A stretch of DNA of 46,328 nt from Strigomonas culicis (Eukaryota; Euglenozoa; Kinetoplastea; Trypanosomatida; Trypanosomatidae), in contig AUXH01000080.1 in NCBI GenBank assembly GCA_000482145.1, positions 1 through 46,328 on the forward strand, written 5' to 3'. Under the pieces are notes generated by a model. That model saw nothing but the letters and a program-made list of their open reading frames with translations, made no database searches and was not told the DNA's origin. Made by a program: the position numbers and the translations under genes. Shown here piece after piece: positions 9,742 through 19,101 of the stretch (its first letter is position 1; every line of letters begins with the position of its first letter).

Positions 9742-9742
9742 T

Positions 9743-9788
9743 CTCGATGGAAGTATCAGGAAAAAAAAAAGAGAGAGAAAAAAAGGGG
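9743..9788 (-). promoter_or_regulatory. Putative spliced-leader acceptor of the polycystin-like gene
   Basis: A pyrimidine tract of about 29 bases (9788-9759 on the coding strand) is followed by AG at 9744-9743, one base before the ATG. This is the same very short leader layout as at the TPR/IQ gene. Confidence 0.45.
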
Positions 9789-10142
9789 CCTGTATAAAGG
9801 CGTCACAGCTTGTTGTATCTTCAAAAAAAAAAAAGAATATGATTGTAATGGAAGCAAGAAGGTGGAATCGTATTGCGGAGCATGAAAAAATGTGGAGCAC
9901 TGTGTAGCACTTTCCTTTTCTTTAAGGTTACTACTCTTTACTAAGCGGATTGTATCATTACACGTAAATCAATGAGTAAAGTGGCGGGGACAACATTTAT
10001 TAAACGCTTTAGAAGATTATATTATTATTTAAGTTACAGTAGATTACTTTAGGACGAAATGAAAAAAAAAAAACTAAAAAAAAACACAAAAGAAAGAAAA
10101 AAAAACAAGGAGAAAACCACGTGGACAAGTAAATCAGGTAAT
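9789..10142. other. Spacer between the polycystin-like and DBP10 genes
   Basis: AT-rich sequence with long A-runs near 9825-9835 and 10060-10112. It presumably holds the 3'UTR and poly(A) sites of the helicase gene. No gene or structured RNA is recognised. Confidence 0.6.
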
Positions 10143-12602
10143 TTAGTTCTTCTTCTTTTTCTTTCGGTTCTTGTTCGACAAGCGCGACTTCTCCTTCTCG
10201 GCCTTTCGCTTGATGGTAGCCATCTCCTCAAAGGTGCGCACGTGCCCATCCTTCGGCAGCCGCTTTACCTTACGACCGATGCGCAACTTCTTGCCCTGGT
10301 TCGGGTTGCTAATGTCCACATAGTCCTCATCCTGCTCCGCGCCGCCCTCCGCCGCCTGCTCGTGCGCGGCCGCGGCGGCCTTGGAACGCTGTATGGGTGC
10401 GAGGTCTTCCTCCTCTCCAACGTCCTGGATGCGCAGGTTGCTCTTCTTCATCCACTTGCTGTACGCCTCCAGCTTGTTCTTGTAGTTGATGGCCTTGCCA
10501 GACTCGTTCTTCACGCCCTTCAGCAGCGCCTTGGCGTCGTTCACGTTCATCTTCACGTAGCGGCTTTTCTTCTTATTCCACGCGAAGACATCACGCTGCT
10601 GGGCGGCCTCCTGCGCGGTCTCCGCGCCGAGGTCCAGCGTCGCGTCCTTCACGGAGTAGTGCGCGTCCTCCGCCGTCTCGCGCTTGACGGTGTCCATGAA
10701 GAAGGCCTCGTCGCGGTACTTGCCGGAGTCCATGTCACGTTCAGGTGCGAGCGCGCGGCGCTTGTTCGAGCGGCGGTCGCCGTCCGGGTTGTACATCTTG
10801 ACAGCCACCTCGCCGTCGTCGCTGAAGAGGTCGCTCTTTGCCGGGGCCGCCGCGCCGCGCTCGCGCTTGCGGTCCGCGGCCTTCTGCAGCAGCGACTCCG
10901 CGAGCGTGAGCTTCCGCGGGGGCTCCGCCACCTTCGGGGCCTCGTTCCTGGGTTGCCTGCTGCCGCCGCCCCTGCCGTCCTCGGCTTGCTCCCCCTCGCG
11001 CATATCCTGGTGGATGCTCTGGATGGTCTCCCGCGGGCGCAGCTCGAACATTTTCTCGCCCGTGCTCATTTCCAGAAAGGACTCCTTTACCTTGAAGCGG
11101 CGCAGGTCGAATCGGGCGTGATCGGCGGACACGGACTTTTGGCCAATCATCTCCATTACTAACGGGTGCAGTGGGGTTTGTTCAAAAGCGTACTCCGGCT
11201 TTCGCGCCTTCTGGATCGCCTCATGGGTCGGCTTCTTCTTGGTGCGGTTGTACTTTTTGTGCGCGTTGTCGACCACTTTGGCCATGGACCGTATGTCGAT
11301 CTCATTTTCGTGCAGCCGCTTAATGAAATCTGCCTCGATCTGCAGGTGCTCCTCTGGCAGGCGGCCGTAGCAGCCGTCGTCCGCGGTAAAGAGCAGGTCG
11401 CCCTCCTCCTGCCGGCACTGCAGCGGGCGGTCCACAAAGTCCATCAGGTCCACATAGTAAGAAAACTCGTCGTAGGTGACGAGTGAGTAGGCGGCGCCGC
11501 TGCGGCCCGCGCGGGCCACACGGCCCACACGGTGGATGAAGAGCTTCGGCGTGAAGGGGAAAGAGTAGTTGATCACATTGTCGAGGAGGGGGATGTCCAG
11601 ACCGCGGGCCGCGACATCCGTGACGACCATCACGCTCGTCTCCTTCTTGGCGAACGCACGCACGGCGAGGCGCCGCGCCTCTTGGTCCAGGTGCCCGTGC
11701 ACGGCGCTCACACTGATACCGTAGTCCTGTAGGATCATCTCAATGTAGTCCACGTGAAACTTGGACTCCACAAACACCAGTGCCTGCGGCTGGTCGTGCT
11801 CGTCCTCGCCAATGTGAATAATGCGCTTGAGCACCACAATGAGCGCGGCAAGCTTGTCCTCGTTTCGGATGAAGAAGGCGCTGTGCTTCAGCTTGTCGCT
11901 GAGCTTCATCTCCGCGTCGAGCCGAATGACGACCGGGTTGTGCAGCCCGGCATTCGTGAAGTCAGCAAGAACGCTCGGCATGGTGGCCGAGAAGAGGGCG
12001 CGCTGGGATGTCTCGGGGATCTTCTGCATGATGGCTACAATCTGGGGCTGCAGCCCCAGTTCGAAGAGCCGGTCGGCCTCGTCAAGCACAATCATGCGCA
12101 CGGCCCCCAGCTGCATGGAGCTCTCCTCCATGATGTGCAGCAGACGCCCTGGCGTCGCGACGACGATGTCGGGGTTGGAGGCGAGCAGCTCGAACTGCTC
12201 CTCGAGAGAGCCACCGCCGACGAGGGCCGCAAAGCGGAGGCCCATGTGCTTATTCAGCGCAAAGCCGTGGTGCAGAATTTGAAGACTCAGCTCCCGCGTT
12301 GGCGACAGCACAAGACCGCGGATGCCAACCATCTTAGAGTGCTCCTTCAGACGGTGCAACATGGGGATCAAGAAGGCGGCCGTTTTGCCAGAACCGGTTC
12401 GCGCCATCGCGACGACATCATTTCCTTGAAGAAGAATAGGAATGGATTTGCGCTGAATGGGCGTCGGCACCATGAAGCCTTGCTTCAAAATCGCATCCAG
12501 CAGCGGTTTTTCGAGTCCTAGGGATTGGAAGCCGCCACTCTTTTTCTTTTTGGTGTCGGCCGCCTCTACGGCAGCCTCCCACGAACCAACGCCATTATTC
12601 AT
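10143..12602 (-). CDS. DBP10: ATP-dependent DEAD-box RNA helicase DBP10/DDX54
   Basis: 819 aa from the ATG at 12602. It carries the full DEAD-box helicase core: Q-motif with GFQSLGL and PTPIQ (about 24-50), motif I ARTGSGKT (67-74), then PTREL, TPGR, DEAD in VLDEADRL, SAT in LFSATMP, and motif VI HRVGRVARAGRSG. The long C-terminal half is specific: a segment with KKKSRYVKMN and KNESGKAINYKNK matches the DBP10CT domain, and the extreme C-terminus is a Lys/Arg-rich tail. DBP10 (DDX54 in animals) acts in the nucleolus on pre-60S particles at the peptidyl-transferase region. The DBP10CT match separates it from other DEAD-box proteins. The extra residues upstream of the chosen ATG are translated pyrimidine tract; a TAG acceptor sits just before the ATG. 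The assignment is strong. Confidence 0.93.
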   Translation of the reverse strand: MNNGVGSWEAAVEAADTKKKKSGGFQSLGLEKPLLDAILKQGFMVPTPIQRKSIPILLQGNDVVAMARTGSGKTAAFLIPMLHRLKEHSKMVGIRGLVLSPTRELSLQILHHGFALNKHMGLRFAALVGGGSLEEQFELLASNPDIVVATPGRLLHIMEESSMQLGAVRMIVLDEADRLFELGLQPQIVAIMQKIPETSQRALFSATMPSVLADFTNAGLHNPVVIRLDAEMKLSDKLKHSAFFIRNEDKLAALIVVLKRIIHIGEDEHDQPQALVFVESKFHVDYIEMILQDYGISVSAVHGHLDQEARRLAVRAFAKKETSVMVVTDVAARGLDIPLLDNVINYSFPFTPKLFIHRVGRVARAGRSGAAYSLVTYDEFSYYVDLMDFVDRPLQCRQEEGDLLFTADDGCYGRLPEEHLQIEADFIKRLHENEIDIRSMAKVVDNAHKKYNRTKKKPTHEAIQKARKPEYAFEQTPLHPLVMEMIGQKSVSADHARFDLRRFKVKESFLEMSTGEKMFELRPRETIQSIHQDMREGEQAEDGRGGGSRQPRNEAPKVAEPPRKLTLAESLLQKAADRKRERGAAAPAKSDLFSDDGEVAVKMYNPDGDRRSNKRRALAPERDMDSGKYRDEAFFMDTVKRETAEDAHYSVKDATLDLGAETAQEAAQQRDVFAWNKKKSRYVKMNVNDAKALLKGVKNESGKAINYKNKLEAYSKWMKKSNLRIQDVGEEEDLAPIQRSKAAAAAHEQAAEGGAEQDEDYVDISNPNQGKKLRIGRKVKRLPKDGHVRTFEEMATIKRKAEKEKSRLSNKNRKKKKKN

Positions 12603-12799
12603 ATCTACAAAGCAACGACAAGTAGAAACAAGGAGGTGTATACTGTCGAACCATCCATGATAGATGCGAAGAAAAAAGAGGATGGAGAGAGAGAGAAATC
12701 TTAACGTGCACAACAGCATGAAGCGTTGTAAAAGAAAGACGAAGAAACATAATATGATGCATATCAACAGAAATACAATAACATAATCTTATTCATGCA

Positions 12800-13498
12800 C
12801 TAGGGCTTCTCGAACACTGCGAGTAGCTCATCCGCCGTCATCCGTTCCAAGTCGGGGCGCAGCCGCATGACACCCTCCAACGAGGAGACCAAGTCCACCT
12901 GGTACGAGTCCATCGCGCTCCGGTATGGCCCGCCGAGTGTCTGGCGCCAGTTCGCGACAAGCGTCTCGTCCTGGCCGGTGCGCGCGAGCGGGTCGCGTGA
13001 CACCCTAAACGGCGAGTACACAGACGGCGGGTAGCCCATCTGCCGCAGCGCCGTGGGGGCCTCCTCCGGGCGGTACAAGCGGTCGGCCGCCAGCCGACTC
13101 ACGTCCTCGTCCACGAGCAGCTCCACCGCGCCCAACTGCACCAGCTGATTCACGGCATCATCAACTGCTACTACCGTTGTCTCGTCCTCTGCATCGGCAT
13201 CTGAGACCTGCTGCTCAAGCTTGCCTTCTCTCTCTCCGCTGCTTATTATTAGATCGAGCAACAGGTCCCCGTCCTGTGCTGCATCTTGCGCCGAGGGCAA
13301 TGGCACTTTTTCGAATGGCAGTGTCGCCACTACTTGGCCGGATACCCTATCTTGTATGAAGGCTGCTGCATCGGCAGCTAGACCAAAAGCATCACACACA
13401 TCTTGGAGAGTCACCGAGGGGTCACTTATTTCAACAAACCTATCCTCATAGTACACAATGCTCTTCAAATCTACAGTATGCGCTTCTTCTGTTTCCAT
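12800..13498 (-). CDS. Conserved-looking hypothetical protein, 232 aa
   Basis: Acidic protein with ATG start and TAG stop, spaced about 200 bp from both neighbours like a normal gene of this cluster. Residues about 5-90 show alternating strands and one helix (VDLKSIVYYEDRFVEI, then LQDVCDAFGL, then strands ending LLLDLIIS), which could be a beta-grasp-like fold; this is only a visual impression. Residues about 120-175 are helical and Leu/Asp-rich. The tail (about 200-232) has a predicted helix followed by TADELLAVFEKP. There is no signal peptide or membrane segment. I do not recognise the family. GC-rich third positions in most of the frame support real coding. Confidence 0.75.
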   Translation of the reverse strand: METEEAHTVDLKSIVYYEDRFVEISDPSVTLQDVCDAFGLAADAAAFIQDRVSGQVVATLPFEKVPLPSAQDAAQDGDLLLDLIISSGEREGKLEQQVSDADAEDETTVVAVDDAVNQLVQLGAVELLVDEDVSRLAADRLYRPEEAPTALRQMGYPPSVYSPFRVSRDPLARTGQDETLVANWRQTLGGPYRSAMDSYQVDLVSSLEGVMRLRPDLERMTADELLAVFEKP

Positions 13499-13721
13499 TA
13501 CTAAAAGGAAAAGAGAATCAATTCAAAGACACTTGGAGGAAGAAGGAGATGGAGAGGAAAAAAGGCCACAATAGGGAGTTGTCCTCGCATATTCACTCTT
13601 ATTACAAGTAAGCATCTTTTTTGTTTCTCTTCTTGATTATGCCCATTTTCTTTTCATTCGCTATTACATTCGCTATTATTAATTCAAAAAAAAAAGAGAG
13701 AGAGAATAATAATTAAAAAAA

Positions 13722-16700
13722 CTATGCGAATGTACGACGCAAGATATGGGTGATGGAAGGAAGACCAAGCAAAGCTCGCACAGGACCAGCACTGGCGAAA
13801 AAGGAAGCAAACACACCAATAAAAATTGTGATGAGTAGTGAGGTGTAGGGAAACGTAAAGGGAACGGGTAACTGCGTAAAGAGCACGTGCTGCAGCTGCA
13901 TGGTGAAGGCAACAACGAGGCCCACACCAATTCCTAAAACACCTGAAGACACAACTAAGACAAATGCTTCCCAGTAGTAGATGCGGTAGAGAAATGTGTG
14001 CTTTATGCCCAAGCACAGCAAAATACCAATCTCTTTGGATGAAGTAAAGATGTTTGTCGACATGCTGCTAGTGAGTGCAAACGAGCAAATGATGAGAATC
14101 GAGACGAGTGATAGCTTCAGAAAAGCGTTCAGCAAACTGACAGTTTTTTTAAATTTCTTGACTCGCTGATCTGCTCGTTGCACAGTGCACGAAACAGAGT
14201 TGTCTGAAAGAAACTTTTTCACTTTGTTGGACACTTGCTCGTAGTAGGCATCATCACTGACTGCGATAAAAAGATGGCTTATAGGCATGCGCAGTGCGCT
14301 TGCGTAAGGTACTCCGCTAAGGCGCATCGCTGTCTTGACAGAACCGACCAATTCCCCCATGCTATTTGAGGATTTCGTCATTAAGAAGAACGGTGAGCTG
14401 TCCATCACTGCGACAGGATGGAGGGCGTTCCACGTATGACTGTACGCGTCTAGTTGGCGGTAGCCTCTGTAGTCAATGACAGCCGTGTCATTCAGGCTGC
14501 TCAAGGCAAATGTGCGATATGTGGTCGTAGCCATGATCAAACCATCCTCCCCGCTCTTTGAGTATAGTGCCCCTGATAAACCGTATTGAGCAACTGTATC
14601 GCTTGTTTTGCTCACAATAATAAACTTCGAGTGTACAGTTTCATAAAATGTAGGGGAAACCACACGAACGGAACTGCCACTGCTTTGGAAACGCCCTATT
14701 GTGTATAAAGTCGAGCTCACTACATGAGGATAAAAATGTCCGTTGGTAAGCGAGGCACAAATGTACGCCACGTTGGTCAAAGTGCCATTATCGTAATATG
14801 ACGCCATGTGGTCATTCAGTTTCGCGAGTTTATCAAGATCCATGTAGTACTTAATGTTCAACACATCTACGGTGTGGGTTGGAGTGCTCAACGTTGGTGA
14901 ATCGTCTAAATTGTCGTCAACCGTGTTTCCTCGGTGGAGCTTGGGTGTGCCGGGCGAGGGAAGCGAAAACAGAATATCACTGCCGTAATTCCTCTCGTAA
15001 CTGTAGATGATAGAGTCGGATGAAATACTGAAGGAAACCGTAATATAAATGATAAAAGCCATAGACAGGGCGTACATGAGAGTTGTCTTCCGATTCTCCA
15101 GTCGATGTGAGATTAGGCTCTTTTTCACGAGGCTGAACACCGACGTATCCTCCCAAAAGAGAAAAACGTGAATGACGCACGTTTCGATAAGACTCTCAAA
15201 ATTAAGAGCTAGCAGCACTAGACCTGCGAGGATGCCCATTAGAAGACCGAAGAAAATCAAAAAGATCGTCATTAAGTTCATTTTGAGCAAACTGGACGGT
15301 AAAATATTGTAGACTGAGTAGCCAAATCCGAAAAGCAACAGGCCGAAAAAAAATGAGGTGAAGTCAAAGCTTTCAGAACTCCGACGCTTTATCTTATAAA
15401 GGACCCCTTTGTTGTTCCGCATCGTGTTCAACGCGTCGGGTAAAGACTTACTTATCAAGTGCGCGATCGGTACAATAGAAGCAACTAAAGGTATGACCAG
15501 TCCTGCCATCGTTCCCCAAACAACAGAGGAGCCCGAGATGAACTTGTTGAGACTGATATCGTAGATTACAACCAGCACGATTCGCACAATCCAAAAGAGT
15601 AATTGACCGAGAATCAAACCGGTGGCCCATGCAGGTGTGGCAAAGAAATATGCATTGGCTAGTACAGTAAGTACAAGATCAGAGCGATTTAAACCTATCA
15701 TCCGCTGAATACCAAGATCGTATGAGCGCGTCTCAATGCCAACGGTGAGCAGCGAGTAAATAAGCAAGATGCTCAGCAATGCAAACGCTACCACTACCAG
15801 TTTGGCTGTCAGACCGATAAAGGACATCATATAGTCCATATTCTTCAGGTAACTGACAATAGGCATGGTAGCTGTTAATTGGAAAGTGCCAACACTTTCC
15901 GTGATGACAGTGCCCCACGCTGCCACTGATGCGCGAATTGGCTCGTAGCTAGACCGAACATAAGCGGCTTTGCGATCCTTTTTCGGTAAGCGGAAGTAAA
16001 TCGCACTGGTGCACTCGGTAGACTTGACGGATCGGAACGCACTAACCTGAGTGCTCGTGTATACGGGGCTCAAACCGTCAGCAGCCAGATCTATCACGTC
16101 GTCGATATTGACTAGGCCAAAGCTACTACTCTCAGGAAAGCGCTCAGCAGAACGCTCAATGATGCTGAAAACTGTTACCATTATGATTGTGTTCACAGAC
16201 GGTTGCAGCAATTCTTGCTGCTCGGTGCGCTTCAGCCTTTTAGTTGCTTCCATTAAGCTGTCCTCTGCATTAGTCTGAAGGAAAAGTCTGTCACCGACAG
16301 AGACTTCAAGAAGAGAAGCTATTTCCGTGGATAGTGTTATCTGGCCTTTTGGTGGTAAATCTATTAGGCTGGAATCCGGAGCCCATTCCATTTTGTCTTC
16401 TAAAGTGAGATTCATTCCAATGAGCCGAAATTTCGAACCGTACCTCCTACCGCACCAGCTGTTTATGCAACCATGCTCGTAGCACATATATTCGTCACGA
16501 GAGTCTTGTGAGTAATACGGCTGCTTGTACCAAAGATACGAACTTTGCGAGGCATTCCTGCATTGAGTGGACCGCAGGGCATCCACTGTCATGTAGAGAC
16601 GCGGCGCACTTAACCGGTAACGTTCGTCTAGGTTTGACTCTATGTAGTCGTAAACAAGATTGTAATCGAACGATTGTGCACCATATGGACCACCAGGAAT

Positions 16701-17123
16701 CAGTTTAAGATCCACAGCACCAGCTCCTGACTCTCCTAGCTTCAGAAAGACTTCCGGTAAGCTCGACAGAACAGAGAGCAATATGACACACAAGGTGACA
16801 ACGAAGCATACGGAAACAAAGCTGAGATAGTACGTCTTTTTGCGGGCAGTGAAATCCTTGTAGGTAAGATTGACAAACACTTTGATGAGAGAGAGCGTAC
16901 GAAATACCATTGCACTGACTCTTTTCAGCTTATCCGCACGACTCTCCTTCTCCAGCTCTTCTTCGAAGTACGCTAAGTCATGTCTCACATTTGTGCGCTT
17001 TAACAGAATAGGATTCTCCACCGTTACCGTGTTTTCTTGCCGTTCTGGGAGGAGGAGCTCGCACCCCGGGTGCGACGGTACAATAAACGCTGATTCACAC
17101 GTTGGTTTCTTACAAGCCTTCAT
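13722..17123 (-). CDS. Large double FtsX-type permease membrane protein
   Basis: 1133 aa from the ATG at 17123; the frame extends further only through non-ATG codons. After a hydrophilic N-terminus, TM1 lies at about 98-119. An extracytosolic domain (about 120-430) with several Cys follows. A first FtsX-like permease unit (about 430-590) contains the typical block of helices around LGIQRMIGLNRSDLVLTVLANA. Middle helices (about 593-710) and a second extracytosolic domain (about 715-980) lead to a second FtsX-like unit (about 985-1130) with KEIGILLCLGIKHTFLYRIYYWEAF. This resembles the MacB/LolCE/FtsX plan, where two permease units work with a separate ABC ATPase. No ATPase gene is nearby, which in this group says little. 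Substrate and compartment are unknown. The gene looks clearly less GC-rich than its neighbours. Confidence 0.8.
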   Translation of the reverse strand: MKACKKPTCESAFIVPSHPGCELLLPERQENTVTVENPILLKRTNVRHDLAYFEEELEKESRADKLKRVSAMVFRTLSLIKVFVNLTYKDFTARKKTYYLSFVSVCFVVTLCVILLSVLSSLPEVFLKLGESGAGAVDLKLIPGGPYGAQSFDYNLVYDYIESNLDERYRLSAPRLYMTVDALRSTQCRNASQSSYLWYKQPYYSQDSRDEYMCYEHGCINSWCGRRYGSKFRLIGMNLTLEDKMEWAPDSSLIDLPPKGQITLSTEIASLLEVSVGDRLFLQTNAEDSLMEATKRLKRTEQQELLQPSVNTIIMVTVFSIIERSAERFPESSSFGLVNIDDVIDLAADGLSPVYTSTQVSAFRSVKSTECTSAIYFRLPKKDRKAAYVRSSYEPIRASVAAWGTVITESVGTFQLTATMPIVSYLKNMDYMMSFIGLTAKLVVVAFALLSILLIYSLLTVGIETRSYDLGIQRMIGLNRSDLVLTVLANAYFFATPAWATGLILGQLLFWIVRIVLVVIYDISLNKFISGSSVVWGTMAGLVIPLVASIVPIAHLISKSLPDALNTMRNNKGVLYKIKRRSSESFDFTSFFFGLLLFGFGYSVYNILPSSLLKMNLMTIFLIFFGLLMGILAGLVLLALNFESLIETCVIHVFLFWEDTSVFSLVKKSLISHRLENRKTTLMYALSMAFIIYITVSFSISSDSIIYSYERNYGSDILFSLPSPGTPKLHRGNTVDDNLDDSPTLSTPTHTVDVLNIKYYMDLDKLAKLNDHMASYYDNGTLTNVAYICASLTNGHFYPHVVSSTLYTIGRFQSSGSSVRVVSPTFYETVHSKFIIVSKTSDTVAQYGLSGALYSKSGEDGLIMATTTYRTFALSSLNDTAVIDYRGYRQLDAYSHTWNALHPVAVMDSSPFFLMTKSSNSMGELVGSVKTAMRLSGVPYASALRMPISHLFIAVSDDAYYEQVSNKVKKFLSDNSVSCTVQRADQRVKKFKKTVSLLNAFLKLSLVSILIICSFALTSSMSTNIFTSSKEIGILLCLGIKHTFLYRIYYWEAFVLVVSSGVLGIGVGLVVAFTMQLQHVLFTQLPVPFTFPYTSLLITIFIGVFASFFASAGPVRALLGLPSITHILRRTFA

Positions 17124-17179
17124 GACGAACAGACTGGACGGACGCTGGGCCACACACAAACAGACACTGTACAGGAGCA

Positions 17180-17203
17180 CTAAACAAATAAAAAAAAGAA
17201 TGG
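17180..17203 (-). promoter_or_regulatory. Putative spliced-leader acceptor of the FtsX-type gene
   Basis: On the coding strand an eight-T tract is followed by ATTTGTTTAG, with the AG at 17181-17180. Splicing here gives a 56-base 5'UTR before the ATG at 17123. Confidence 0.5.
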
Positions 17204-18129
17204 TAACCCTACTGCTTGAAGATGATTTGAATTGTTCTCACTGGAAGCAAGTGCGAATTTTCAGCAACAGAATAATTGAAGGCAACTAACGAAAAGGAAA
17301 AAGAAAAGTATTGAAGGGAAGGCAACAAAACAGAAAAGAAAAGAAAAGACTGTGATCTTCACAACTCCAATGGAAGCAAAAGGAAGAAATATGAAGAGAA
17401 CGAGAAGATGGAACACAGAGAACCAAAGCCTGACCCTCTCCAAGAGACAGAATGCATTGCAAAGGTGTCAAAAGTGATGACCATCAACGTATGTCCTCGA
17501 TGGTTCGTACTTGGTTTCTTTTTTTCTACTGAATGGGAATGAAAATGCTGAAATAGTATTTATATCCATTTTTGTAGTTGTTCTGGAACAACGCGAAATC
17601 AGTTGAAATGAAAAATGAAAATGAAATGAAAAAAGGAAAAGAAAAAAACAGAAAGCAAACAAGAGGAAAAGGAAGGTAGTATGGACATACTGGCCGAAAA
17701 AAAAGAACAAGAAAAAGAAATGAAGTGAAAAAGGAAACTAAAACAAACCATTGTCTCCCTTTTGCACAAGGTGTAATGAAAAGAAAACTTCTTACTTATT
17801 TCCCTTTTCACAACAAAGGACAGTAAAAACAAAGAGGAAGCTTGTTGTGAAAGGGAAAATGAAGCAATACAGCACGAAGAAGCATAATACGAGTAGACCT
17901 TCTCTTGTGCAATGAAAATCTTCTGTTCTCTTTTTTTCTTTCTCAGTTCCTACTTCCGAGAGTGTTTTTTGATGGTCTTTGTTTTTCTCTGTCTTTTTTG
18001 TTATGATTAAAGGAAAATAATGTTGGTTGAAGTTGGGAAGCTAACAGTTAACAAAGAATCAAACGATGGAGCACATTAGGTTTACTCCCTCGTCTGAAGG
18101 TAATAGAATCACTTATAACGCCTTCTCCT
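17204..18129. other. Long pyrimidine-rich spacer (coding strand)
   Basis: From about 17280 to 17900 the plus strand is strikingly A/G-rich with many AAAG, GAAA and GGAA units, so the coding strand is an extended C/T-rich tract. It likely holds the 3'UTR of the cytochrome b5 gene plus distal splicing signals of the permease gene. The open frames seen here encode only Phe/Leu/Ser strings and are not genes. Confidence 0.6.
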
Positions 18130-18516
18130 TTAAGGCCTCATGCGAAGGGAAGCTGCTGTCACAATAGTACCCACAGCGAACGCGATCGCCGTACTCCTCC
18201 AGCGCCACTCATCCATTTCCTCCTTTCGTTTGTGTGCGCGTTCCTTCAGCTTCTCGACATCGACTCCGGTGGTGTCTTCCATCCACTCCTCAAGCATCTC
18301 CACTGCATCCATCGAGTGACCTGCGGAGTCAAAAGCATCCGTGATGTCTCCGTTCTTAAAGCGGCGGATGATCATTTTGCCTCCTGGGTGATCGTGATCG
18401 AAGAATTGCTGAGGAATCATGTACTTCTTCTCCTTGTACGTGACCCGCATGTACGGTTCATGGTTCTTTTCGACCAAGACTTCTCGAGGGTAAAAAGAAG
18501 AAGCAATAGTAGCCAT
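18130..18516 (-). CDS. Tail-anchored cytochrome b5-like haem protein
   Basis: 128 aa from the ATG at 18516; upstream in-frame residues are leader-region translation. The cytochrome b5 fold covers about 10-85. The haem-ligand motif HPGG is present (His43), with the second axial His at His67 in AGHS, in the normal spacing. A charged linker (about 86-107) precedes one C-terminal hydrophobic helix (about 108-124) followed by a short Arg-rich tail, the plan of a tail-anchored b5 in the ER or the mitochondrial outer membrane. Such proteins donate electrons to desaturases and related oxidases. The basic residues after the helix mildly favour the mitochondrial outer membrane, but this is not decisive. 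The start is supported by the nearby pyrimidine tract and by the standard b5 length. Confidence 0.9.
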   Translation of the reverse strand: MATIASSFYPREVLVEKNHEPYMRVTYKEKKYMIPQQFFDHDHPGGKMIIRRFKNGDITDAFDSAGHSMDAVEMLEEWMEDTTGVDVEKLKERAHKRKEEMDEWRWRSTAIAFAVGTIVTAASLRMRP

Positions 18517-18829
18517 GGCGTGTCGATGTGTTGAAAGAAAGTTTTGTTTTTGTCGTCTTGAAAGCAATGAAAGCAAAGAAAAACTGGAGAACAAAACATA
18601 GAAGGAGATGGAGGTAAAAGAAAGGATATATTATGGTGGCTATGCGGATAAGAGATCAATACAATACAAATAAAAGTTACGAAAAGAAAAGTGGTGAAAA
18701 GATGGCAGCGGCCATATTACATTGTATGGGAAAACCGTGTCGTTTTTATTCAATTTCCCATGTTAAACACAAAATGCCCCCCCCCACAGAACAATGAAAA
18801 GAAGGAAGTAATGGAAACGAGCTTTCGAC
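18517..18829. other. AT-rich spacer upstream of the cytochrome b5 gene
   Basis: It contains the probable pyrimidine tract and acceptor of the cytochrome b5 gene around 18530-18600 on the coding strand, where T-rich tracts are followed by CAAG or CAG. Towards 18780 a C9 run appears on the plus strand just before composition changes sharply. Confidence 0.5.
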
Positions 18830-19033
18830 TAAAGTGGCCCTGTGATGGTGGATCGGGGCGGGGGGTCTGTCGGGAATCGCCGGCGCGGGCGGCGTCGGGC
18901 CCTCTGGCCGCGCGCAGCCGGCGCCCCCCCTCGGCCCGCCAGGAGGGGTCGTTGCCCCATGCCCCAGGCCGGAGCGCCCCTACCCCGCGGGCCAGGGCGG
19001 CTGTTCGAACCAGCAAATGTACACTTTTTTCCC

Positions 19034-19069
19034 TCGGCGCAGGGAGGGCGCGCCCCCTCCCTGCGCCGA
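19034..19069. repeat. Perfect 15-bp inverted repeat (hairpin)
   Basis: Arms 19034-19048 and 19055-19069 are exact reverse complements with a 6-base loop. It lies a few bases after the T6 run inside the GC island and would form a very stable stem in RNA from either strand. Confidence 0.9.
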
Positions 19070-19080
19070 CACCCAGCGAG

Positions 19081-19101
19081 GCCCCCGTGCCCCACGGGGG
19101 C
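19081..19101. repeat. Perfect 9-bp inverted repeat (hairpin)
   Basis: Arms 19081-19089 and 19093-19101 are exact reverse complements around a CCC loop. It directly follows the longer hairpin of the GC island. Confidence 0.85.

Noticed and set aside
9742..9900. Hydrophobic N-terminal extension of the polycystin-like channel, resembling an extra membrane helix
   Set aside because: Same cause: translated pyrimidine tract upstream of the acceptor. It also starts at the end of a simple-sequence region.
18999..19021. A tRNA gene ending at the T6 run in the GC island
   Set aside because: The T-arm is good, but the seven bases expected to be the 3' acceptor strand have no matching 5' strand upstream and no anticodon arm could be placed.
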